Of a stretch of 18,581 nt of DNA, positions 6,648 through 14,027 are shown one piece after another. Position numbers and translations under genes: made by a program. Origin of the DNA: Cyanobacteria bacterium HKST-UBA02. Its GTDB lineage: Bacteria; Cyanobacteriota; Vampirovibrionia; Obscuribacterales; Obscuribacteraceae. The stretch's first letter is position 1. Each line of letters opens with the position of its first letter. Where the stretch lies: the NCBI GenBank assembly GCA_020431945.1, contig JAGQHH010000069.1:1-18581 (forward strand), in the 5' to 3' direction. The notes beneath the pieces were generated by a model. That model saw nothing but the letters and a program-made list of their open reading frames with translations. It was not told where the DNA came from and made no database searches.

Positions 6648-7403
6648 ATGGTCAGCATCCTGATTGTCGAAGACATGCCGGCTCTACGCGAGTATGCTCG
6701 GGAGGTGCTGTCCGGAGAGTTCGGCGAAGATCTGGAGCTCTCCGAAGCCACCAACGGCGCCGAAGGAATGCGAATGGCCTGCGGCTCGAGCCCTGACCTG
6801 ATCATCATGGACATCTCCATGCCCGAGCTCAACGGTATCAAGGCGGCTGAAGAGATCTGGTCCAGAGACGATCGAGCGAGGATCTTGTTCTGGTCTCAGT
6901 ATCACCGCGAGACCTATGTAAGGAGCCTGGGAAAAATCGTCCCTGACGAGGCGATTCACGGCTATCTCCTCAAGGGCGAGTCGGACAGCAAGCTGGCCGA
7001 GGCTGTCCGATCGGTTCTATTGAACGGTGATCCCTATATCGATCCAGTGGTCCAGGGGATTCAGAAGAGGCTCAAGTCGAAAGATCAGTCCTTGAGCGAT
7101 TCGGAGTACGAGACCCTGATGGATGTGGCGGTGGGATTGACGGACAGGGCCATCGCCAGACGCAGGCATATAAGCGTACGCGGCGTCCAGAACCGCCTGT
7201 CCATGCTCCTCGGCAAACTCGTCCGGGGTCAGGAGAGCCATCTGCGTGAATCGACAGGCATGGAAATTTTCAACCCTCGCACTCGCATAGTATTCGAGGC
7301 TCTGCGCCGGGGTCTGGTCGACATCGATGAGCTGCCGGATCTGGACGAGCAGAGCTGGGAGTGGATCGAGGAAGATTTCGATTACAGCCCGGACGGCGAG
7401 TGA
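6648..7403 (+). CDS. NarL/FixJ-type response regulator with a C-terminal extension
   Basis: 251 residues. The receiver domain (1-125) has the acidic pair Glu8-Asp9 (LIVEDMP), phospho-acceptor Asp55 in LIIMDISMPELNG, the switch Ser83 in LFWSQY, and conserved Lys109 in GYLLKGES. A LuxR-type helix-turn-helix follows at about 148-192 (LSDSEYETLMDVAVGLTDRAIARR...SVRGVQNRL), so it should bind DNA when phosphorylated. The usual GLSNKEIA motif of this HTH reads GLTDRAIA. About 55 extra residues follow the HTH, ending in a strongly acidic tail (DELPDLDEQSWEWIEEDFDY), which is unusual for the family. No kinase gene is adjacent. The NarL-type kinase at 2465 is the right class but lacks its His. It is translated right after the 5956 gene, without a clear ribosome site of its own. 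Confidence 0.92.
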   Translation: MVSILIVEDMPALREYAREVLSGEFGEDLELSEATNGAEGMRMACGSSPDLIIMDISMPELNGIKAAEEIWSRDDRARILFWSQYHRETYVRSLGKIVPDEAIHGYLLKGESDSKLAEAVRSVLLNGDPYIDPVVQGIQKRLKSKDQSLSDSEYETLMDVAVGLTDRAIARRRHISVRGVQNRLSMLLGKLVRGQESHLRESTGMEIFNPRTRIVFEALRRGLVDIDELPDLDEQSWEWIEEDFDYSPDGE

Positions 7404-7413
7404 TCGAGTTTCG

Positions 7414-8358
7414 TCAGTTCTCCAGCGAGTACCGGTAGGACCAGATTCGCACTTCCGAAGACTGCTCCTGGCCGCAGCGCAGACAGAACGGGAACAGACT
7501 CGCTGTCGGTGAGAGGCAATGTCCGCAGTCATGCTCGGAGAATACACCAGCCTCGATTGCCGCCACCGGAGACGGACCGGGTGACGCTTTCTTTCGGACA
7601 GGATTGCCAGTTCTCTCCTGTCGGACCTCCGAACTAGCGGGCGAAAATTGCTTCTTCTCTCGCAGTTGATTCAACCACTCCACGGCGAAGCCGAAAACCA
7701 GAGCAGCAAGCAAACACTCTTCGGCCAGGGCGAGACCCAGGCCTCTCACCATCGAAACTGCACCGATAAGCACTATAAAAGCCATAATCACAGTCATGGA
7801 TCCTCGATGGACTTTAAAGAAATTTTCAATCCTATCGCCTGTCAGGCTGACAATGATCTGTGCCACCAGCATCGCTACCGCTATCACCATCAAGTTGCTC
7901 GACACCGATATCGCCACCACTATCGAGTCCACTGAAAGCATGAGATCGACGACCAGTATCTGGAGAAGCAATATGCCGGGAGTGGAAGACCAGGAAATCT
8001 CCCTTGTGATCCGCCCTTCATCGAAGTGGGATCTGATCTCGCTGACTCCGCAGAAAATCAGAAACACTCCACCGAAGGTCAGCAGAAAATGTCGGCTGCA
8101 GCCGAAAATCGATCCGGCAAGCCAGGGGTCGAAGATATGCAGCAACTGGACAACAGCGATCAGAGAGCCGACCTTTACAGAAAGGCAGATCCAGGCAGCG
8201 AGAAGCTCCAGGTGCCTCCCGGACTGTCTTTTTCTCTTGCTCCTCAGACCGGCGAAAGCTTCCCGCAGCCCTTCCAAGTTGTCCACCGAAAGCGCGATCT
8301 CCAGAAAGACGAGCAGGGCGAAAAGCCCGACTCTCTCGAGCCATACGAAAATTTCCAT
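7414..8358 (-). CDS. TerC-family membrane transporter with C-terminal zinc ribbon
   Basis: 314 residues. AAGGAGG about 6 nt before the ATG at 8358 fixes the start. A longer reading frame to 8436 has no such site. Seven or so hydrophobic helices span about 8-230. The two TerC signatures are present as internal echoes: FLEIALSVDN (18-27, Asp26) and LVVDLMLSVDS (135-145, Asp144). TerC proteins such as Alx and MeeF/YkoY types export or handle Mn2+ and have been linked to metal loading of secreted proteins and to tellurite resistance. A basic/proline linker (235-270) leads to CGHC at 278-281 and CLRC at 292-295, a compact CxxC-x10-CxxC zinc ribbon, then a short basic/aromatic tail. That tail is not normal for TerC. 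The gene converges with the response regulator, with a 10-bp gap. Confidence 0.9.
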   Translation of the reverse strand: MEIFVWLERVGLFALLVFLEIALSVDNLEGLREAFAGLRSKRKRQSGRHLELLAAWICLSVKVGSLIAVVQLLHIFDPWLAGSIFGCSRHFLLTFGGVFLIFCGVSEIRSHFDEGRITREISWSSTPGILLLQILVVDLMLSVDSIVVAISVSSNLMVIAVAMLVAQIIVSLTGDRIENFFKVHRGSMTVIMAFIVLIGAVSMVRGLGLALAEECLLAALVFGFAVEWLNQLREKKQFSPASSEVRQERTGNPVRKKASPGPSPVAAIEAGVFSEHDCGHCLSPTASLFPFCLRCGQEQSSEVRIWSYRYSLEN

Positions 8359-8405
8359 GGTCGCCTCCTTGAGCCAGATCGGGAGGGGCAATGGCAAAGC
8401 ACCCG

Positions 8406-8436
8406 ATTTTACTGTTCTACCGCGACTTCTTGACAA
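8406..8436 (-). promoter_or_regulatory. Possible promoter of the terC-family gene
   Basis: On the minus strand TTGTCA (8436-8431) precedes TAAAAT (8411-8406) by 19 nt. Both boxes match 5 of 6, but the spacer is longer than ideal. It lies in the 101-bp gap between the small membrane protein gene and the TerC gene. Confidence 0.4.
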
Positions 8437-8459
8437 CCGCGATGCATTTCATTTTTTTG

Positions 8460-8858
8460 CTAGCTTTCGCTCTTCAATTCCAGAGCAGGACTGCTCTCGG
8501 TGGAGCTGGTCTTGAGGGTCCGGTCGAACCGGTGTCCTTCCTCCAGCTCGAGCATTTGCAGCTTGGTCTCGGCGAGCTCGGCCCGCAGAGCGTCGAGCTG
8601 GATCTGCATGGCTTGCAGCTCTTTCTTACCCGAGATTCGATCGCGAATGGCCGGGATCAGACTGGAGACGCAAATAGCCAGGATGATCCAGGGAGCCACT
8701 TCATGCATGGTGCCAAAAAGTATGCCGGCAAGAGCGATGAGGGTCACCGAACCAAAAATGATCAGCAGCGGGCTCACACAGATGAGTCCGATGACCTTGG
8801 CGATCCCTACCGCTGTGTTCTCCTGCTTACCAGAAGTCTTGTCCGGAAGATTTTCCAT
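8460..8858 (-). CDS. Small membrane protein with coiled-coil tail
   Basis: 132 residues. Two hydrophobic segments lie at about 16-50 (GLICVSPLLIIFGSVTLIALAGILFG, possibly one long or two short helices) and 55-70 (APWIILAICVSSLIPAI). A charged heptad-like helix follows at about 76-108 (LQAMQIQLDALRAELAETKLQMLELEEG) that should form a coiled coil. The tail is Ser/Glu-rich. The arrangement recalls phage-shock PspB-like and other small membrane coiled-coil regulators, but I see no diagnostic motif. It follows the LysM-like gene after 19 bp on the same strand, so the two are probably co-transcribed. The ribosome site is weak. Confidence 0.78.
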   Translation of the reverse strand: MENLPDKTSGKQENTAVGIAKVIGLICVSPLLIIFGSVTLIALAGILFGTMHEVAPWIILAICVSSLIPAIRDRISGKKELQAMQIQLDALRAELAETKLQMLELEEGHRFDRTLKTSSTESSPALELKSES

Positions 8859-8877
8859 GGCGGAATATTAGCACAGA

Positions 8878-9780
8878 TCAAAAGCCCAGGCCCCGATCGA
8901 GCCTGATTCCAGCCAGGATCGTCGCAGCCACGTTCTTCCTCCGGGTGCGCACATTTTTCGAGAGCTCATCGGGATCGAAGACGGTACTACCGGAGGTGAC
9001 GAGAAAATTGAGGGTGAGAAGCTCCGGCCATTCTTGAAGAAGCGACTGTACCGCTCGTCCGGCAGGTGAAACAACATGCCCGAGATGCTCCTCGAGGATC
9101 TCCCGGTTCAATGGGGTCTCCCGGACGATAGTGATCAGCGGCTTGCGGCAGGCATCGATGGGCATGTTCTGGCAGAATTCGACGATGTCCTCCCATACCG
9201 GCAGGATCAGGGTCTCCCGGGCCCGCACCTCGACGATCCGCTTGCCGTCTTTTGCGTACTGCCTGGTGGTCCCCTTGTTGAGATCGGCAATGAGCCATGC
9301 GACTCGGGCATCATGGAAGAGAGCCTCGGCAATGCCAACCAGAGTGTCTGCCAGTCCGATGATAATCGTGGGACGTTTGCCTGTGCCGGCGAACATATAT
9401 TCGGAGAGAGAGCCGCTGGCACCACCACTGGTTTCGGCGATTTTCGCCGCAAGAGCCTCCAGATCGATCTCTGAGTGATCCTCTTTCGGCTCTTCCAGAT
9501 CCGGTCGGTGCCTGGCTACTGCAGCAAGAGCGATGAGAGCCGTGATCACGAACTCGGCGCCGAAAGCATGGAGAACCTTTCCCCCGGTCTCGAGTTCGCG
9601 GCTCAGACGTCCGGCTTGCTCCGGGGTAAGAGAGAGAGGTCTTGCTGCCACCTCCTGAAGACAGGCGGCAATGGCGGATGCCTGTCCCAGATCGCTGACC
9701 TCGTGACTGACCTCGTTCCTTGCCTCGTCGAGGCCGCGCCTCAGGGACGAGATCCAGTTGCCATCACGATCAAGGTCCAA
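8878..9780 (-). CDS. LysM-like domain protein, otherwise unknown
   Basis: 300 residues from a TTG at 9780, chosen because AAGGAGGG lies 6 nt upstream. Residues 1-70 are helical, a hydrophobic patch at 74-89 (GAEFVITALIALAAVA) may be a membrane or buried helix, and 95-115 is acidic. Residues about 144-196 fit the LysM pattern: ADTLVGIAEALFHDARVAWL then IADLNKG, an inserted stretch, and ETLILP, matching the GDTL..IA...(Y/F).D.....I...N.......L.IP scheme. LysM domains bind N-acetylglucosamine-containing polymers such as peptidoglycan. The absence of a signal peptide argues for a cytoplasmic or atypical location, so sugar binding is not assured. The C-terminal third is unrecognised and ends in a basic stretch. 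The gene sits 15 bp after the Dnmt2-type gene and its ribosome site overlaps that stop region. Confidence 0.72.
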   Translation of the reverse strand: MDLDRDGNWISSLRRGLDEARNEVSHEVSDLGQASAIAACLQEVAARPLSLTPEQAGRLSRELETGGKVLHAFGAEFVITALIALAAVARHRPDLEEPKEDHSEIDLEALAAKIAETSGGASGSLSEYMFAGTGKRPTIIIGLADTLVGIAEALFHDARVAWLIADLNKGTTRQYAKDGKRIVEVRARETLILPVWEDIVEFCQNMPIDACRKPLITIVRETPLNREILEEHLGHVVSPAGRAVQSLLQEWPELLTLNFLVTSGSTVFDPDELSKNVRTRRKNVAATILAGIRLDRGLGF

Positions 9781-9795
9781 GGGAATCCCTCCTTA

Positions 9796-10707
9796 TCACC
9801 CCTCATTCAGGGATATGCCCAGACTGGCAAGAAGCATGCTCACTGCCCGGACATCCACCGAATTGCCCGCCAGACGGTATCGAAGCGAGAGTGACAGATC
9901 TTCGGGGAAAGCATATTCGCCAGAAAACCCTAGAAGCGCCAGAATCTCGCCAGGACTCACGAACCTCACCCTGCCATCCGGGAGGCGAATCAAGGAGCCG
10001 CTGGCTTTCCGGCATTTGTAATACCCCCTGGTGAAGCAGATCAGGCGGCTGGATTCCTCCTCTGTGGGGTCGACTATGTTGAGAACCGGATAAAACCTAT
10101 CCAGTATCTCCGGAGCAAGAACCAGCGAAACATCGGCGTCATCGACCAGATAGTCCACGAGACGCCTGCGGTCATGAAATCGATGAGGCTCGAGGGGACT
10201 GATTGGCCCGGAGCGCGAAGCCAGCAAGAAAACCCGCGGTCTCAGCATGGGTACTCCGAAATCAGTGGAGCAGATGCGTTCGAGCCTGGATTCATAGCCG
10301 CAAGCACTGAGCGTTTCGGACAGACCGGCAAAGACTTCGCCGAGCTCGAAGCCCTCGACATTCTCGACGATCAGCTGAGCCGGCAGACAGGAGGGGATGA
10401 GATCGATGAGATTGAGCAGGGAGCGAGCCCTGGGATCCCGACTGTCCCGTCTGTTTCCTCTTCTGGTATAGGGCTGGCAGGGAGGGCTCATCCACCAGAG
10501 CGAGGATTCCGGGATCATATCGGCGTTTATAGACTCGAGATTGAGGCTCGACGGTTTCATCGAAAAGTTCTCGAAGAAGACCCGATTGGCGTGGCTGTTC
10601 TGATCGAAGGCGGCCACCACTTCTACGCCGTTGCCGCGCGCCGATTCCGAGAAGGCGCCGAGCCCGGAGAAGAATTCGACTGCTCTCATAGTCTTATAAG
10701 ACTTCAT
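9796..10707 (-). CDS. Dnmt2-type cytosine-C5 methyltransferase (probable tRNA C38 methylase)
   Basis: 303 residues from the ATG at 10707. The second choice is ATG 10689, and a frame extending to 10785 would intrude on the divergent gene. Motifs in order: I RAVEFFSGLGAF (8-19) for AdoMet, IV MSPPCQPYTRRG (73-84) with catalytic Cys77, VI LIVENVEGFE (112-121) with Glu115, VIII FGVPMLRPRVFLLA (150-163), X RYRLAGNSVDVRAV (276-289). Features that point to Dnmt2 rather than to a restriction-system methylase are the CFT triad (224-226) followed by RGYYKCRKASGSLIR, the SPPCQPYTRRG wording, DPRARSLLNLIDLIP and the short region between motifs VIII and X. Dnmt2 enzymes methylate C38 of the anticodon loop of tRNA-Asp in eukaryotes and a tRNA in the few bacteria that have it. 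No restriction endonuclease gene is near. The family call is from motifs and the substrate is inferred. Confidence 0.85.
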   Translation of the reverse strand: MKSYKTMRAVEFFSGLGAFSESARGNGVEVVAAFDQNSHANRVFFENFSMKPSSLNLESINADMIPESSLWWMSPPCQPYTRRGNRRDSRDPRARSLLNLIDLIPSCLPAQLIVENVEGFELGEVFAGLSETLSACGYESRLERICSTDFGVPMLRPRVFLLASRSGPISPLEPHRFHDRRRLVDYLVDDADVSLVLAPEILDRFYPVLNIVDPTEEESSRLICFTRGYYKCRKASGSLIRLPDGRVRFVSPGEILALLGFSGEYAFPEDLSLSLRYRLAGNSVDVRAVSMLLASLGISLNEG

Positions 10708-10774
10708 CGAAGAGAGGTCCTGTACTATCCACGTGGTACAAAAGGTCATATACCTCAAGATCACGGGGAGCGCC

Positions 10775-12877
10775 ATGCACAGCACTACGGATCCCGATCC
10801 GGACCAGAAGCGACAGCGGCACGCTGATGCGGAAAGGGATGCTCTGGTCGGTCAGGAGTTCGCCGAGCGCTACAAGATTATATCCGTGATCGGTCACGGA
10901 GGTATGAGCACGGTCTACAAAGCCCTGCACACTTACATGGACCGAATCGTCGCCGTCAAGGTCTTGCACCCGCATCTCCTCACGGATCCGACCAGCCTCC
11001 AGCGTTTCCAGCACGAATCGAAGCTGGCTTCCTGTCTTTCTCATCCGAACATCATCACCGTCCACGACTTCGGCATCACCAGCGACAAAAAGGCGTTCCT
11101 GGTCATGGACTATCTGGAAGGCATAACCCTGGGCGAGGTTCTCGACTCCAGCGGGGCGGTAAGCGAGCACGAAGCCCTGGAGATTTTCAGACAGATCTGC
11201 AAAGGGCTGATGCACGCTCACAAGAAAAATGTCATTCACCGCGATCTGAAACCCCGGAATCTGGTTCTGACGTCCGACGAAGATTCATCGATCCTAGTCA
11301 AGATAGTCGATTTCGGCATCGCCAAAGTCGTGCCCCTGGATGGCGAGGTGTCGCAAGCCCTCACCCAGACCGGCGAAGTCTTCGGCAGTCCGATATATAT
11401 GAGCCCCGAGCAGTGCGCCGCCGAGAAGCTCGATCAGCGATCGGACATCTATTCGCTTGGCTGTGTCATGTATGAGGTGCTTTCGGGTATGCCACCACTG
11501 CTGGGGGCCAACCCGGTTGAGACGATGTCGATGCATGTCAACGAAGAGCCTCTGCCGCTGAACGAGTCAATTTCCGGATTCAGCATCTCGAAACGGACTG
11601 AAGAAGCAATCATGACTTGCCTGCAGAAGAAGGCCAGGGACCGTTTCCAGTCGGTAGCCGAGCTTCTGGAAAATCTCCCGGAGCCGCACGAGATCAAACC
11701 GGCAGTCACCAATGGCGGCACTATCGCCATGCGCCTCGCGGATATCGTCACCGGCGAGATCCCCAGGGTTACCGGCGCGACACAGAGGCGTCCGGCTCGC
11801 CGGAGCAAACTCCGTCTCAAGAATTACAGCCGCGTTCTCGGCGCTTTCTCGACGGTGGCCATTCTGGTTGTTTTCTCCTTCCTGGCTTTCTATCCGGGAC
11901 CGGCGGAGGACCCGGGAACACCCCTGGCCAAACTAAAGTGGCAGACCCTGATGTCGATCTCGGACTGGCTCATCAAGAACAAGCAGTACACTGCCGCCCT
12001 GCCTGTCCTGGACTGGGCGGTGGCGGATGCGCGCCACCTCGGCGACGACCATGAGAACTATGACAAGCTCATCGAGACCCTTTCTAAGCAAGTCAGGGCC
12101 TACTCCATGCTCGGTATGACCAAGCAGGAGGAGCTAGGCGTCACCACCATAATGGAGCTCGACAAAGAGCGCTGGCGCAATCGTTCCCTGATTGCTCTCG
12201 AGGAGATCGAAGCGGCCGAAAAGAAGATCACCCAGATCAAGAAGGAAGGAAAGGACCCGAAAGACTTTCGAGACGATCCGAATCTCAATTTCGCCGGATC
12301 GGTGCTGGCCATCGTCGAGATGGCCAGGCGTCTCGATGCCGTCAGAGACTACGAGCTGGAAGCGAGGCTTCTGGGTAAAGCAGACAAAGTCCTCACCGAA
12401 GTGTATAGCGACCGCTTCATAGGGCTGGCCAGTGTCAAGCTCCAGTATGCCGAATGTCTGCGCAAAGTCGACCGCATCCAGCTGGTCAACAGGCTCAAGC
12501 TTTACGAGGATGCTGTCCGCATACGCAAGCTCTACGCCGAGTCCCAGGGCAAGACTCTGGCTGACTCACCGGAGTACATCAGAACCCTTCTCAAGCTCGG
12601 GCAATGGCAGAGAGACCGTAGCGACTTCGACAAGGCCGAGCCCAATCTCCTCGAGGCCATAAGGTTGGCGGAGAAATGCCACCAGATACCCAAGTATGAG
12701 AAGGCCGAGTATTACAACAGCTATGCCGATTTCCTCACCCAGACAGGTCGAGCCTCGGCAGCCAAGTCTTACCAGGAGAAGGCCGACAGCCTGCTGAAAG
12801 AGTACGAGAACAGCCAGAGCGCCAAACATCGGACCGACTATCACGAACATGATATTCAGCAAGGTCAGGAGAATTAG
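10775..12877 (+). CDS. Membrane Ser/Thr protein kinase with extracytoplasmic TPR-like region
   Basis: 700 residues. GGGGAG just before the ATG at 10775 supports it over an upstream GTG at 10733. A Hanks-type kinase domain spans about 30-303: glycine loop VIGHGGMSTVYKA (38-50), Lys62 in VAVK, Glu81, HRDLKPRN (155-162) with catalytic Asp157, DFG (179-181), activation segment GSPIYMSPEQ (204-213) and DIYSLG (224-229). All catalytic residues are present, so it should be active. A juxtamembrane basic stretch (338-350) precedes one membrane helix (about 354-374). The remaining 325 residues are helical repeats of TPR type, clearest at about 385-425 and 555-675 (LKLGQWQRDRSDFDKAEPNLLEAI, YADFLTQTGRASAAKSYQEKA), presumably outside the membrane. 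It is divergent from the Dnmt2 gene (67-bp gap) and followed by the PAS kinase-like gene. Confidence 0.95.
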   Translation: MHSTTDPDPDQKRQRHADAERDALVGQEFAERYKIISVIGHGGMSTVYKALHTYMDRIVAVKVLHPHLLTDPTSLQRFQHESKLASCLSHPNIITVHDFGITSDKKAFLVMDYLEGITLGEVLDSSGAVSEHEALEIFRQICKGLMHAHKKNVIHRDLKPRNLVLTSDEDSSILVKIVDFGIAKVVPLDGEVSQALTQTGEVFGSPIYMSPEQCAAEKLDQRSDIYSLGCVMYEVLSGMPPLLGANPVETMSMHVNEEPLPLNESISGFSISKRTEEAIMTCLQKKARDRFQSVAELLENLPEPHEIKPAVTNGGTIAMRLADIVTGEIPRVTGATQRRPARRSKLRLKNYSRVLGAFSTVAILVVFSFLAFYPGPAEDPGTPLAKLKWQTLMSISDWLIKNKQYTAALPVLDWAVADARHLGDDHENYDKLIETLSKQVRAYSMLGMTKQEELGVTTIMELDKERWRNRSLIALEEIEAAEKKITQIKKEGKDPKDFRDDPNLNFAGSVLAIVEMARRLDAVRDYELEARLLGKADKVLTEVYSDRFIGLASVKLQYAECLRKVDRIQLVNRLKLYEDAVRIRKLYAESQGKTLADSPEYIRTLLKLGQWQRDRSDFDKAEPNLLEAIRLAEKCHQIPKYEKAEYYNSYADFLTQTGRASAAKSYQEKADSLLKEYENSQSAKHRTDYHEHDIQQGQEN

Positions 12878-12889
12878 ACGGGGTTGTCA

Positions 12890-12919
12890 TTGAGGCGGGC
12901 GGCCGGCGCTTGATATACA
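12890..12919 (+). promoter_or_regulatory. Probable extended -10 promoter of the PAS kinase-like gene
   Basis: TTGAGG (12890-12895), an 18-nt spacer and TATACA (12914-12919), with TGA directly before it making an extended -10 TG motif. The predicted start near 12926 leaves about 24 nt before the TTG start codon at 12950. This gives the gene its own promoter although it follows the Ser/Thr kinase gene closely. Confidence 0.5.
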
Positions 12920-12949
12920 ATCACTTGACCTAGCAAAAGGACAGCTCAT

Positions 12950-13957
12950 TTGGACCCGCTGGCTAAAGCACTCTTTGCCAATAAGTTCGCCGGAATCCTC
13001 GTCATCGGACCGGATGGAGTCGAGCTTGCCAACAAGCGTGCTACCCAGATGCTCGGCCGTTCCCTGGAGCGGATTCAGGAAGCCGAGATCGGCGACCTGC
13101 TTTCTTTCGACAGGGAAGACAACAGCCTCCATCATCTCATTGCCGCCAGCCAGGAGAGTGTTGTCAGGGGACTGGCCAGACATTCCGAGGGCGATGTCAT
13201 TCCGGTGGATATCCAGGCCGAAAAGTGCGAGGGAAAAGGAAACAAGACCGTTCTGATCATCTCGGATGCCAGGGACCGCGAATCCTACAACACCCTCAAA
13301 CAGCAATTCATCAAACGAGTCACCGATGATCTCCGTTCGCCGCTCACGGCAATCAACGGCGCTCTCGCCATACTCAAGTCGGGTCGGCTCACCAAGCTCG
13401 GTGACAGTGTGCGCAACGTTGTCGTGATTGCCGAGCGGAACTGCAAGCGTCTCACCTTGATGATCAACAACATCCTCGATTTCGAGCGCTATGAATCAGG
13501 AACCATCGTCATCCAGCCTCGCCGCTGCGACCTGGGAATTCTTCTCGAACAATCCCTCGAAATGGTGAAAGTCTTCGGAGAAGAACGCGGAATCACCCTG
13601 GATCGAAAAATCGAGAGCATCAATGTGAGTGCCGATGACGAGCGGCTTCCGCAGGTTTTTGCCAATCTCGTCCGGGCTGCCATAGCAAGGGCCGCGGACC
13701 AGACTTCCATCGAGATCAAAGCAAGCGATGCCGATGGTTGGGCCGACGTCACCATCTCCTATGTCCGGGACACCGACCGGGAAGCGAGCCAGGTGATCGA
13801 CCCTGAAGACGATTGGACCATGACAGGCATAGGTTTGATCAATCTGGATATGGTCCGGCATGTCATCGAGCTGCACCATGGCACCCTCACCCTGAGCGAG
13901 AAGGAAGGAGCGGATCGTCACAGCTTCTGGGTTCGTCTTCCTATCTCTATGGTATAA
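12950..13957 (+). CDS. PAS-containing degenerate histidine kinase (His to Asp)
   Basis: 335 residues, TTG start with AAGGAC upstream. No membrane segment. A PAS domain covers about 8-105 (FAGILVIGPDGVELANKRAT, then LGRSLERIQEAEIGDLL and a later VIPVDIQAEKCEGKG strand pair). The dimerisation region FIKRVTDDLRSPLTAINGAL (120-139) aligns with the HisKA F...VSHELRTPL pattern, so Asp126 replaces the phospho-acceptor His. The ATPase domain is also damaged: the N-box reads FANLVRAAIARA (238-248), with Ala where the Mg-binding Asn belongs, and the DxGxG box is missing around 270-290. The G2-like GIGLINLDMVRHVIELHHGT (293-312) and the final strand are kept. The fold is preserved but phosphorylation is very unlikely, so it is best read as a pseudokinase that senses through PAS and acts by binding. 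It follows the active Ser/Thr kinase gene by 72 bp. Confidence 0.88.
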   Translation: MDPLAKALFANKFAGILVIGPDGVELANKRATQMLGRSLERIQEAEIGDLLSFDREDNSLHHLIAASQESVVRGLARHSEGDVIPVDIQAEKCEGKGNKTVLIISDARDRESYNTLKQQFIKRVTDDLRSPLTAINGALAILKSGRLTKLGDSVRNVVVIAERNCKRLTLMINNILDFERYESGTIVIQPRRCDLGILLEQSLEMVKVFGEERGITLDRKIESINVSADDERLPQVFANLVRAAIARAADQTSIEIKASDADGWADVTISYVRDTDREASQVIDPEDDWTMTGIGLINLDMVRHVIELHHGTLTLSEKEGADRHSFWVRLPISMV

Positions 13958-14027
13958 ACGAATTAAGGGCCTTGAATCAGGTGCTTGAGGCAGATGAAGG
14001 TCAAGATCGACCCGGGGGGGTGTATCT

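Noticed and set aside
9796..10707. Type II restriction-modification methylase
   Set aside because: There is no large target-recognition region and no restriction gene nearby, and the CFT signature and wording match Dnmt2.
10689..10785. Longer N-terminus for the Dnmt2-type gene (start at 10785)
   Set aside because: It would add about 26 residues unlike any Dnmt2, and would run into the start of the Ser/Thr kinase gene.
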